A stretch of DNA of 10,185 bases, from NCBI GenBank assembly GCA_030635465.1, contig DAOVYU010000017.1:1-10185 (forward strand). The letters are read 5' to 3'. Each line of letters starts with the position of its first letter. Positions within the stretch are counted from its first letter, which is position 1. Shown piece by piece: positions 1 to 6,066 of this stretch. Origin of the DNA: Bacteroidales bacterium. Lineage in GTDB: Bacteria; Bacteroidota; Bacteroidia; Bacteroidales; JAADJA01. Under the pieces are notes generated by a model. The model searched no databases. It saw only the letters and a list, made by a program, of their open reading frames with translations, and was not told where the DNA came from. The position numbers were made by a program, and so were the translations under genes.

Positions 1-41
1 ATAAATGCATGTGTATCTGATAACAATCCTATTCGGGTCAT
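1..41 (-). CDS. YfcE/MJ0936-type metallophosphoesterase, N-terminal fragment (cut by window edge)
   Basis: Read on the minus strand from an ATG at 41-39, the first 13 codons give MTRIGLLSDTHAF before the window ends. The pattern hydrophobic-I-G-L-hydrophobic-S-D-T-H is the usual N-terminus of YfcE/MJ0936-type calcineurin-like phosphodiesterases, in which the Asp and His of the D-x-H motif (here D9 and H11) bind the catalytic metals. The start is well fixed: the same frame has a TAA at 62-60 and no other start codon between. Family members are cytoplasmic, usually about 160-180 residues, and hydrolyse phosphodiesters; the physiological substrate is generally unknown. The gene lies downstream of, and on the same strand as, the TonB-domain gene, with a 111-bp gap that holds a possible promoter. 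Only 13 residues are visible, so the family call rests on one motif, although a very characteristic one placed exactly at a start codon. Confidence 0.72.
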   Translation of the reverse strand, partial: MTRIGLLSDTHAF

Positions 42-66
42 ATCCTGATAGTACTTTTTTTAGTTC

Positions 67-96
67 TAAATTTAATAAATGGAGAATTATCCACAA
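67..96 (-). promoter_or_regulatory. Candidate Bacteroidota promoter for the metallophosphoesterase
   Basis: On the minus strand a TTG (96-94) lies 19 nt before TAAATTTA (74-67), a 7-of-8 match to the Bacteroidota -7 element TAnnTTTG. Spacing fits the known -33/-7 arrangement and the element ends 25 nt before the ATG at 41. AT-rich DNA yields such near matches by chance, so this is weak support only. Confidence 0.33.
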
Positions 97-152
97 GACT
101 AATAAAAATATTTCATCTGCGGTTATTCGAAGAAGTAATTTAATGATTTAAA

Positions 153-977
153 TTAATGAACCTGGCCTGGTGTTGGAATACTTCCGCCAACTGATTTTTT
201 TGCTATATCAAAAGTAATTTCAAGGCACATCCAGGATCTAACAGCCATCTCGTCAAAAATTGACGGATTCCATCTGATAAGGCGAACAACCCTGATAGCT
301 TCTTCTGTACATCCTCCACCCAATGCTTTATCTATAATAATATTAGAAATCCTACCACTTGGTTCAACTACAAATTTCAACTTAACAGATCCTGATACAT
401 TCTGCTTAAATGCAGCTTCAGGATATACCAAGTTACTCCCTACAAAGTTTCCAAAATTATGATTGGTCCCTGGATAAACAGGCTTTGGTGTTTTATCTAC
501 ATCAACAAACTCGTAAACCTTACCACTTGTATCAAAAGGCATAAAGGGATACGCAATTTGATCATAACCCCTGTTTTTAACTAGTTTTTGATATCTTTTT
601 ATATCAAATTTGATGGCAAACTGGTGCTTGTAAGGTATTGGAAGTCCAATGTCAGTTGCAGGATACCATAATATTTTCCTGCAGATTCTTAAAGCTTCAA
701 TGTCCAATTCGTCTGATACTGATTTTGAAACTTTGTAATTGCTAGCCGAGCCATCAGCGTTCACAATGAACGAAATATCAACTTCTCCTTCTTCATTATT
801 TTTCAATGCCTCTTTAGGATAAACCATTTCTTCTTTAATAAATTCCTTAGTAAGTCTTTTCCCACTATAACATTGAGGACTTATTACGTTTTGGGCAACC
901 AAGTTGCCAGGCAAAATAACAATTATCATAATCATTATCCACCAATCAATCATTTTGTGATTTTTTAATGTTTTCAT
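153..977 (-). CDS. Exported protein with two tandem TonB C-terminal domains
   Basis: A 274-residue protein. Residues 9-28 form a hydrophobic segment ending L-V-A-Q, which looks more like a cleavable signal peptide than a lasting TonB anchor. Two TonB C-terminal domains follow, at about 48-127 and 177-257. Each begins with V-Y-P-x-x-A, continues with G-x-V, a strand with D/P-G, an E/D-A-x-R helix, and a W-(Y/N)-P-(A/S) turn, and ends in F-D-I. The classic TonB Pro-rich spacer is absent, and no ExbB or ExbD gene is visible. In ordinary TonB this domain contacts the TonB box of outer-membrane receptors; here the two copies probably sit in the periplasm and bind a partner without transducing energy, which is inference. 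An alternative start at Met9 (953) would give a tighter signal peptide. The gene is transcribed away from rmuC and towards the metallophosphoesterase. The domain call is firm; the function is not known. Confidence 0.85.
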   Translation of the reverse strand: MKTLKNHKMIDWWIMIMIIVILPGNLVAQNVISPQCYSGKRLTKEFIKEEMVYPKEALKNNEEGEVDISFIVNADGSASNYKVSKSVSDELDIEALRICRKILWYPATDIGLPIPYKHQFAIKFDIKRYQKLVKNRGYDQIAYPFMPFDTSGKVYEFVDVDKTPKPVYPGTNHNFGNFVGSNLVYPEAAFKQNVSGSVKLKFVVEPSGRISNIIIDKALGGGCTEEAIRVVRLIRWNPSIFDEMAVRSWMCLEITFDIAKKSVGGSIPTPGQVH

Positions 978-1144
978 AGTTATGGTTTTATGCCATTAAA
1001 ATTAATAAAAATTCACTACAAAAATGATTAATATATAAAATAACTGACTGAGGTATAATATTTGATTATTTTCAGCTTTCGCAATATGCCTTTTTACAAA
1101 GGAATAAATTGTGAAATGATTTCGTAATTTTACAGAAAAAACAA
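978..1144. other. Divergent intergenic region between the TonB-domain gene and rmuC
   Basis: This 167-bp AT-rich gap must carry the promoters of both flanking genes. The rmuC side has a near-consensus -7 element at 1125-1132. For the minus-strand gene the best I find is CATTTTTG (1026-1019), 7 of 8 to TAnnTTTG but without a good upstream TTG. A small dyad CCTTT-ttac-AAAGG lies at 1089-1102; it lacks a T-tract and no role is assigned. No small ORF in the gap looks real. Confidence 0.6.
1125..1132 (+). promoter_or_regulatory. Candidate -7 element for rmuC
   Basis: TAATTTTA followed by C matches seven of eight positions of TAnnTTTG and ends 12 nt before the rmuC ATG. A TTG at 1109-1111 is only 13 nt upstream, shorter than usual for the -33 element, so the pair is imperfect. 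The rmuC-GWxTD unit needs a promoter in this gap and this is the best placed match. Confidence 0.4.
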
Positions 1145-2500
1145 ATGGAATTTTTTTATTTGGCAATTGGATTATTCGTTGGGGCAATAATTGTGTGGTT
1201 GGGTATGAAAAGTAGACTCACCAGGCAAAATAGTGTTTTACAACAAAAATTAGCAGAATCAGAACGATTAAAACAGGATGAGATTAATTCGCTGGATAAA
1301 GAAAAAAGCATTTTAAATGAAAAATATATAAACTTTCAAGAAAGCAACGAAAAATTAAATACCGAAGTATCTGCTGAAAGAAGCCGGAATAAAGAACTTA
1401 CTACACTTATTGCCACCTCTGAAGCAGATTATAAAAATTTAAAAGAGAAACTAGATCATCAAAAAACAGAACTGGAGGAGATGCAAAAGAAATTGACGAT
1501 GCATTTTGAAAACATTGCCAATAAAATCCTTAAGAATAACTCTCTGGAATTTACACAGGTTAACAAGAAAAACATCAACGAAATATTAAATCCCTTAAGG
1601 GATAAAATCCAGATATTTGAAAAAAAGGTTGAAGACACATACCAAAAGGGGATCAAAGACCAAACCGATTTAAAAGCTGAAATAAAAAAATTATACGATT
1701 TGAATTCCAGAATTAGTGAAGAGGCAAACAATCTTACCAGAGCGTTAAAGTCCGATTCGAAAAAACAAGGAAACTGGGGTGAATTTATTTTGGAGCGTGT
1801 ATTAGAACGTTCAGGTTTGGTAAAGGGTCAGGAATACGATACCCAAATTACTGCTCGTAATGAACAAGGTGATTTGATAAGACCTGATGTAGTAGTTAAG
1901 TTACCTGAAAACAAACATATCATTATTGACTCGAAGGTTTCACTTTTGGCTTATGAAGCATTTGTAAATACAGAAGATGTTGAAAAGAGACCTGTCCTAC
2001 TTAAGCAACATGTTGAATCCATAAAAAATCATATAAAAGGATTAAGTGATAAGAATTATCAAAATGCAACACTTTTCGACACTCCGGATTTTGTATTACT
2101 TTTTATGCCCATCGAATCAGCATTTAGTGTTGCGATTCAATATGATGCTGATTTATTCAATTTAGCATGGGAGAAAAAAATAGTCATTGTAAGTCCCACT
2201 ACCTTATTGGCTACTCTCCGGACTGTTTCCTCCATCTGGAAGCACGAAAAACAAACTCAGAATGCCCTTGAAATAGCCCGGCAGGGAGGTGCCCTTTATG
2301 ATAAATTTGTTGGATTCTTGAAGGACCTGGAAGATCTCGGGTTACAAATTAACCGAGTAAGTAAAACATATGATATTGCACGAAATAAACTTTCAGATGG
2401 TTCTGGAAACCTAATCAAAAGGGTGGAAACTTTAAAAAAATTAGGAGCTAAAGCAAGCAAATCATTACCCGAAAAATATATTGAAGACATGGATAATTAA
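1145..2500 (+). CDS. rmuC: DNA recombination protein RmuC
   Basis: The 451-residue product has the RmuC layout: an N-terminal membrane segment (about 3-20), a long charged coiled coil (about 25-200) and the conserved C-terminal RmuC domain (about 205-415). Diagnostic blocks are G209-N-W-G-E213, R246-P-D248 followed by hydrophobic residues, and I261-D262-S-K264, which together look like a PD-(D/E)xK nuclease core with E213, D248, D262 and K264 as candidate active-site residues. F-M-P-I-E-S (320-325) and S-P-T-T-L-L (350-355) are further family signatures. In E. coli, RmuC limits inversions at short inverted repeats; a nuclease role is predicted from the fold. The membrane segment suggests anchoring at the inner membrane. 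The start is set by the membrane segment and lies 12 nt after a candidate promoter. The next gene begins 11 bp after the stop, so the two are probably co-transcribed. Confidence 0.95.
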   Translation: MEFFYLAIGLFVGAIIVWLGMKSRLTRQNSVLQQKLAESERLKQDEINSLDKEKSILNEKYINFQESNEKLNTEVSAERSRNKELTTLIATSEADYKNLKEKLDHQKTELEEMQKKLTMHFENIANKILKNNSLEFTQVNKKNINEILNPLRDKIQIFEKKVEDTYQKGIKDQTDLKAEIKKLYDLNSRISEEANNLTRALKSDSKKQGNWGEFILERVLERSGLVKGQEYDTQITARNEQGDLIRPDVVVKLPENKHIIIDSKVSLLAYEAFVNTEDVEKRPVLLKQHVESIKNHIKGLSDKNYQNATLFDTPDFVLLFMPIESAFSVAIQYDADLFNLAWEKKIVIVSPTTLLATLRTVSSIWKHEKQTQNALEIARQGGALYDKFVGFLKDLEDLGLQINRVSKTYDIARNKLSDGSGNLIKRVETLKKLGAKASKSLPEKYIEDMDN

Positions 2501-2511
2501 AATCTAGAATA

Positions 2512-3774
2512 ATGCAGCTGATTTTTATAATCATATCATTCATTCTTTTTATTGGAGTTGTTCCAGCACAAAAATCCAGTAAAAAGAAATTATTTAAAAC
2601 CGATTTGGTTTCCTTATACGATGAAAGCAGATTCACAAAATTCAGTGCAGAAATTTACCATACTTCTGATGATACATCAACAGTGTATGTCGCAATTAAC
2701 TTAAGCGATTTAACGTATTTACCAGATATGCAGTCAGGAACCCAGATGGCACGATTTAAAATTTATTACGAACTATTTAACAACTATGAAGCAAAGGAAC
2801 CTATAGATACAGGGTCATTTTTTTATACTGATGATCAGTACTATAATTTGGAGGGAGAGATGACGATTAATTTTGACATCTCTGCTCAATCTCCTAATAA
2901 TTACCTGATCAACATCACATTGACCGACCTTAACAGAAAACAAGACAATGATGTATTCAGATTTTATAATATCGTTAAAAGCAACAAATATACAGCTCAA
3001 AATTTCCTGGTTACCGACAATGATGGCTATCCGATATTTGAAAAAAATATCAAGCCCGGGCAGTATTTTAAAATTCAAAGCTCACTAATAGATTCAGGGC
3101 AATTGTATATCAGATATTACAACCGGGAATTACAGGTAGCTAAAACACCTTTTTCTACTGATAAAAATGTCTCATTTAAATTTGATCCGGATAGTATCTA
3201 TTCTGTGGTCGTCAAGAATGGAGTGACAGATCTATTGGAACTACCATATCACGGTATTTATCATTTTCAAACAAATATTGCCCAAACAAATGGTTTAGCC
3301 CTTTTCCATTTTGATAATGGGTTTCCAGATATTGGAACACCACTGCAAGCAATTCTTCCACTCAGATATTTAACCACTCAGAAAGAATATGATGCACTTA
3401 TAGATGCAGAAGAACATAAAGCAGCAGTAGATAATTTCTGGTTAAAACGAGCTACTTACCAGCCTGAGCGGGCTAAAAACATGATATCGAGATATTATCA
3501 GCGGGTATGGGATGCTAACATGCTTTTTTCTTCTTATCAGGAAGGATGGAAAACCGACCGTGGATTAATTTACATAATTTATGGACCACCATCAGAAGTA
3601 TACCGAAAAACTGGTGAAGAAGAATGGATATATGGTGAACGTAACAATCCTCTATCTATAAAATTTTATTTCTATAATATTGAGAACCCTTTTACACTAA
3701 ATGATTACAGTTTGAATCGACAACCCACATACAAAACAAGTTGGTATATTGCAATCGAGAACTGGCGTCGTTGA
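2512..3774 (+). CDS. Secreted GWxTD-domain protein
   Basis: A 420-residue protein with a signal peptide (about 1-19, ending V-P-A-Q) and a Lys-rich stretch directly after it. The middle part (about 30-290) is rich in predicted beta strands and resembles no enzyme I recognise. The C-terminal third carries the GWxTD motif, G345-W-K-T-D349, preceded by an aromatic helix with R-Y-Y-x-R-V and followed by R-G-x-I-Y-I-x-Y-G-P-P and an E-E-W-x-Y element, all characteristic of this domain. The family is common in Bacteroidota and Acidobacteriota and has no established function; the signal peptide places it in the periplasm or at the outer membrane. With an 11-bp gap it looks like the second gene of an rmuC transcript. 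The reading frame is intact and ends in W-R-R, as I recall for relatives. Family call is firm; role unknown. Confidence 0.9.
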   Translation: MQLIFIIISFILFIGVVPAQKSSKKKLFKTDLVSLYDESRFTKFSAEIYHTSDDTSTVYVAINLSDLTYLPDMQSGTQMARFKIYYELFNNYEAKEPIDTGSFFYTDDQYYNLEGEMTINFDISAQSPNNYLINITLTDLNRKQDNDVFRFYNIVKSNKYTAQNFLVTDNDGYPIFEKNIKPGQYFKIQSSLIDSGQLYIRYYNRELQVAKTPFSTDKNVSFKFDPDSIYSVVVKNGVTDLLELPYHGIYHFQTNIAQTNGLALFHFDNGFPDIGTPLQAILPLRYLTTQKEYDALIDAEEHKAAVDNFWLKRATYQPERAKNMISRYYQRVWDANMLFSSYQEGWKTDRGLIYIIYGPPSEVYRKTGEEEWIYGERNNPLSIKFYFYNIENPFTLNDYSLNRQPTYKTSWYIAIENWRR

Positions 3775-3802
3775 AAAAAGCTGTATATTATTATTACATT
3801 TG
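3771..3802 (+). promoter_or_regulatory. Candidate Bacteroidota promoter for the DUF6268-like gene
   Basis: TACATTTG (3795-3802) matches TAnnTTTG exactly, and a TTG at 3771-3773 lies 21 nt upstream as a possible -33 element. The -7 element ends 22 nt before the ATG at 3825. The TTG overlaps the stop codon of the GWxTD gene, so the barrel gene can be transcribed separately from rmuC and the GWxTD gene. Confidence 0.6.
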
Positions 3803-3824
3803 AAAAATATCCCTGCTTATTGAT

Positions 3825-4733
3825 ATGCTGAAAAAATTACTGATTTTCTCTCATTTTTTAATGCTGGCAATGGTCTCATATTCTCAACAAACATTTACCA
3901 TTGCTGAGATAAATTATATGTTATCACCGAATAATTCTTATGTGCAAATAGACACAACTTCAAATGCTCAATTTTTCTCAGGATTTATAACTGCACCAAT
4001 TGTTATCAATGAAAAAAGTACGTTTTTAGCTGGAATAAGGGGAAATAGCTGGAAAGTAAGCTATACACCAGAACAAGTTTGGCCTGAGACATATTACTCA
4101 TTGGGGTTATCCCTGGGATATAATCATAAATTTAATGAAAATAAATCCTTTCTCTTTATTCTATTGCCACGTTTAAATTCTGATTACAGAAATATCAATT
4201 CTAATGCTTTGCAATTAGGATTATTTACAACGTACTCAAAACGGAGCTCAGAAAAATTTCTTTGGAAAGTGGGGATGTATTTTAGTACCGAGTTTTTTGG
4301 ACCTTTTGTGGTTCCACTATTTGGATTGAACTGGGATATATCTTCTAAAGTAAATATAAAAGGGGATTTACCCATCTATGCAAAAATTAAATACAAGGTT
4401 GGTAATAATTTCTCAACAGGGTTGGGCTATATTGCCCTGGTTTCATCTTATCGGCTCACTGGAGAATTTAATGATGCATATACTTCCAGGTATGCCATTG
4501 AACCTTATGCATTTGCTGAAGTTAAATTTCTGAAGCAATTATATTTTAATACAAAACTTGGCTATACCATGGGACGAAAATATCCTGTTTATGAATATGA
4601 TGACCGCCTGGATTGGCAATTATCATTTATCAAATTTGGAGATGATCGAACACAATTAAATCCTGAAATTTTAGATAATTTTTTCTTCGAATTCGGCCTT
4701 GCATTTAAAGTAGAGGTAGCAGATAACAAATAA
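3825..4733 (+). CDS. DUF6268-like outer-membrane beta-barrel protein
   Basis: A 302-residue protein with a clear signal peptide (1-20, ending S-Y-S before Gln-Gln). The rest alternates polar and hydrophobic residues in short strands rich in Tyr, Phe and Gly, ending with a strand around F-F-F-E-F-G-L-A-F-K-V, the pattern of a small outer-membrane barrel of perhaps 10-12 strands. The opening after the signal (aligned strands, then N-x-x-Y-V-Q) and repeats such as Y-x-x-G-L-S-L-G-Y fit the DUF6268 family of Bacteroidota, though I assign that from memory of the pattern and not from a search. Function of the family is unknown. The gene has its own promoter match 22 nt upstream and converges with proline dehydrogenase, the stops being 3 bp apart. 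It could be any other small OmpW- or MetA-pathway-like barrel; the barrel nature is surer than the family. Confidence 0.7.
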   Translation: MLKKLLIFSHFLMLAMVSYSQQTFTIAEINYMLSPNNSYVQIDTTSNAQFFSGFITAPIVINEKSTFLAGIRGNSWKVSYTPEQVWPETYYSLGLSLGYNHKFNENKSFLFILLPRLNSDYRNINSNALQLGLFTTYSKRSSEKFLWKVGMYFSTEFFGPFVVPLFGLNWDISSKVNIKGDLPIYAKIKYKVGNNFSTGLGYIALVSSYRLTGEFNDAYTSRYAIEPYAFAEVKFLKQLYFNTKLGYTMGRKYPVYEYDDRLDWQLSFIKFGDDRTQLNPEILDNFFFEFGLAFKVEVADNK

Positions 4734-4753
4734 TATTTATTTATTCTTTCTGC
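4719..4753. terminator. Weak dyad spanning both convergent stop codons, possible bidirectional terminator
   Basis: AAATAA (4728-4733), loop TAT and TTATTT (4737-4742) form a perfect 6-bp AT stem, with a flanking GCAGA (4719-4723) and TCTGC (4749-4753) that can pair after a small asymmetric bulge. The TAA stops of the plus-strand barrel gene and of the minus-strand proline dehydrogenase lie on opposite arms. It is weak in energy and lacks a clean T-tract. It is the only candidate between two converging genes with no intergenic space. Confidence 0.3.
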
Positions 4754-5903
4754 GATTGCGCTCCTTCATAATTAAACTCAATTCCCTGCTCGTTTGTCCG
4801 GCAATGGACGTATTCTCTTCTGTTCTTCTAATTAAATATGGCAAAACAGATTTTACAGGCCCAAATGGAACATACTTGGCCACATTATATCCTTCATGAG
4901 CAAGATTAAAACTAATGTGATCACTCATGCCAATTAATTGTGAAAACCAACAGCGGGGATCATCTTTTGGAATTTTATGTTCCTCCATCAATTCACACAT
5001 ATATTGTGAACTATATTCATTGTGAGTGCCATTAAAAATTGAAATGCGATCGATGTGCTCAATACAAAATTTAAGTGCTGCATTATAATCCCTGTCTGTG
5101 CTATCTTTATCAGGTTGGATAGGATCTTTATAACCCTTTTCTTCAGCACGGGCCCTTTCTTTTTCCATATATGCACCACGAACAAATTTAGCACCCAAAT
5201 AATAACCTTTTTTCACTGCTGTATTATATGCTTCTTCTAATTTTCCCAGCCTATCCCATCGATACATTTGGTAAGTGTTAAATACAATAGCTGTATCCTT
5301 ATTGAACTTTTCCATATTCTCGTATACCACTTCATCTATGAAATTCTGGAACCAGGAATCTTCAGCATCAATCAAAATGGGAACATTATTGTCAAAAGCA
5401 GTCTGACACAATTTACCTACCCTTTCCCTGAAATTATCCGCTTCTTTTTTCTCGTCAATTGTTAATTCTAATTTTGCACTAACTTTTTCTAACACAATTT
5501 CCTTCGTGAAAGCGGTTGGCTTAAAAACAGCATAAGGAATGTTTTCATCTTTAGTGGCGTTATAAATTGTTTTAAGGGTTTCTTCCATAGCGAGGTTAAT
5601 ATCTTCTATAGTTTCTTTTCCTTCTACTGAATAATCCAAAATGGCATGCACTTGGAACTTTTCCAATACTCTTACATTATTCTGACATTCTTCGATGGAT
5701 TCGCCCCCCACAAAATGAGAAAAAATTGTTGGTTTTACGGCCCAACCAACCGGCAAGCCTAATTGTATAGCAAAGGTTGACAACTTTTCACCAATAAACA
5801 CCAATGAATTATTACCAATTAATTTAAACAAATAATACGCTTTTAGTAAATCTTTATTCGATCTGCTTTTAAATGCTATTTCTGTGTTTTCAAATGATAA
5901 CAT
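4737..5903 (-). CDS. Proline dehydrogenase (monofunctional, FAD-dependent)
   Basis: A 388-residue PRODH of the beta/alpha-barrel FAD family, oxidising L-proline to 1-pyrroline-5-carboxylate and passing electrons to quinone at the membrane. Conserved blocks: L-P-V-G-W-A-V-K-P-T (50-59), I-L-D-Y-S-V-E-G-K-E (88-97), A-V-F-K128-P-T-A, D179-A-E-D, Y-Q-M-Y (211-214), K-F-V-R242-G-A-Y-M-E, Q-L-I-G-M-S-D (322-328), Y-V-P-F-G (344-348) and the substrate-binding R359-R360-x-E-E-N. Length and ending fit the short Bacteroidota enzyme, not bifunctional PutA; the pyrroline-5-carboxylate dehydrogenase needed for the next step is not in the window. It is transcribed divergently from aroB, and a 17-bp perfect dyad sits 11-27 bp upstream of its start, a likely regulatory site. 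I leave the symbol blank because putA would imply the fused enzyme. Confidence 0.95.
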   Translation of the reverse strand: MLSFENTEIAFKSRSNKDLLKAYYLFKLIGNNSLVFIGEKLSTFAIQLGLPVGWAVKPTIFSHFVGGESIEECQNNVRVLEKFQVHAILDYSVEGKETIEDINLAMEETLKTIYNATKDENIPYAVFKPTAFTKEIVLEKVSAKLELTIDEKKEADNFRERVGKLCQTAFDNNVPILIDAEDSWFQNFIDEVVYENMEKFNKDTAIVFNTYQMYRWDRLGKLEEAYNTAVKKGYYLGAKFVRGAYMEKERARAEEKGYKDPIQPDKDSTDRDYNAALKFCIEHIDRISIFNGTHNEYSSQYMCELMEEHKIPKDDPRCWFSQLIGMSDHISFNLAHEGYNVAKYVPFGPVKSVLPYLIRRTEENTSIAGQTSRELSLIMKERNRRKNK

Positions 5904-5913
5904 ACTTTATATA

Positions 5914-5930
5914 TTTAACAAATTGTTAAA
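5914..5930. promoter_or_regulatory. 17-bp perfect odd dyad, candidate operator for proline dehydrogenase
   Basis: TTTAACAA-A-TTGTTAAA has 8-bp arms around one central base. It begins 11 bp upstream of the proline dehydrogenase start codon and lies about 135 bp from the aroB start. A one-base centre cannot form an RNA hairpin with both arms fully paired, so a dimeric DNA-binding regulator is the likelier reader. No regulator gene is present in the window. Confidence 0.4.
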
Positions 5931-6031
5931 ACTAAATTATTGAATCCATAAAAATACCTCAAGAATACATATGTTGCAAGAAAAAAATCCAACTCTTCAA
6001 ATTTATACAAAATTGAAATATTACAATAAAT

Positions 6032-6061
6032 TTTGTCAATTTCAGATATTGGTTATTTTTG
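6032..6061 (+). promoter_or_regulatory. Bacteroidota promoter for aroB
   Basis: TTTG (6032-6035), 18 nt, then TATTTTTG (6054-6061) matches both the -33 and the -7 consensus without mismatch, with normal spacing. The -7 element ends only 5 nt before the ATG at 6067, so transcription should start at or within a few bases of that codon. This is the best promoter match in the window and it also decides the aroB start. Confidence 0.72.
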
Positions 6062-6066
6062 CTAAT

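Noticed and set aside
1054..1064. TATAATATTTG in the TonB/rmuC gap as an upstream rmuC promoter
   Set aside because: The spacer inside the -7 element is three bases instead of two, and there is no supporting -33 element.
1089..1102. Small dyad CCTTT-ttac-AAAGG in the TonB/rmuC gap
   Set aside because: Five base pairs, no T-tract and no placement that explains a terminator or operator; common by chance.
1002..1187. 61-codon minus-strand frame crossing the rmuC start
   Set aside because: It covers the rmuC promoter region and start, has no recognisable motif and no plausible start signal.
1459..1731. 90-codon open frame on the minus strand
   Set aside because: It is antisense to the rmuC coiled coil; hydrophobic Phe/Ser content is what the complement of Lys/Glu codons gives.
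5971..6066. N-terminal extension of AroB from an ATG at 5971
   Set aside because: The extra residues have no match to AroB N-termini, and the strongest promoter in the window lies inside this stretch.
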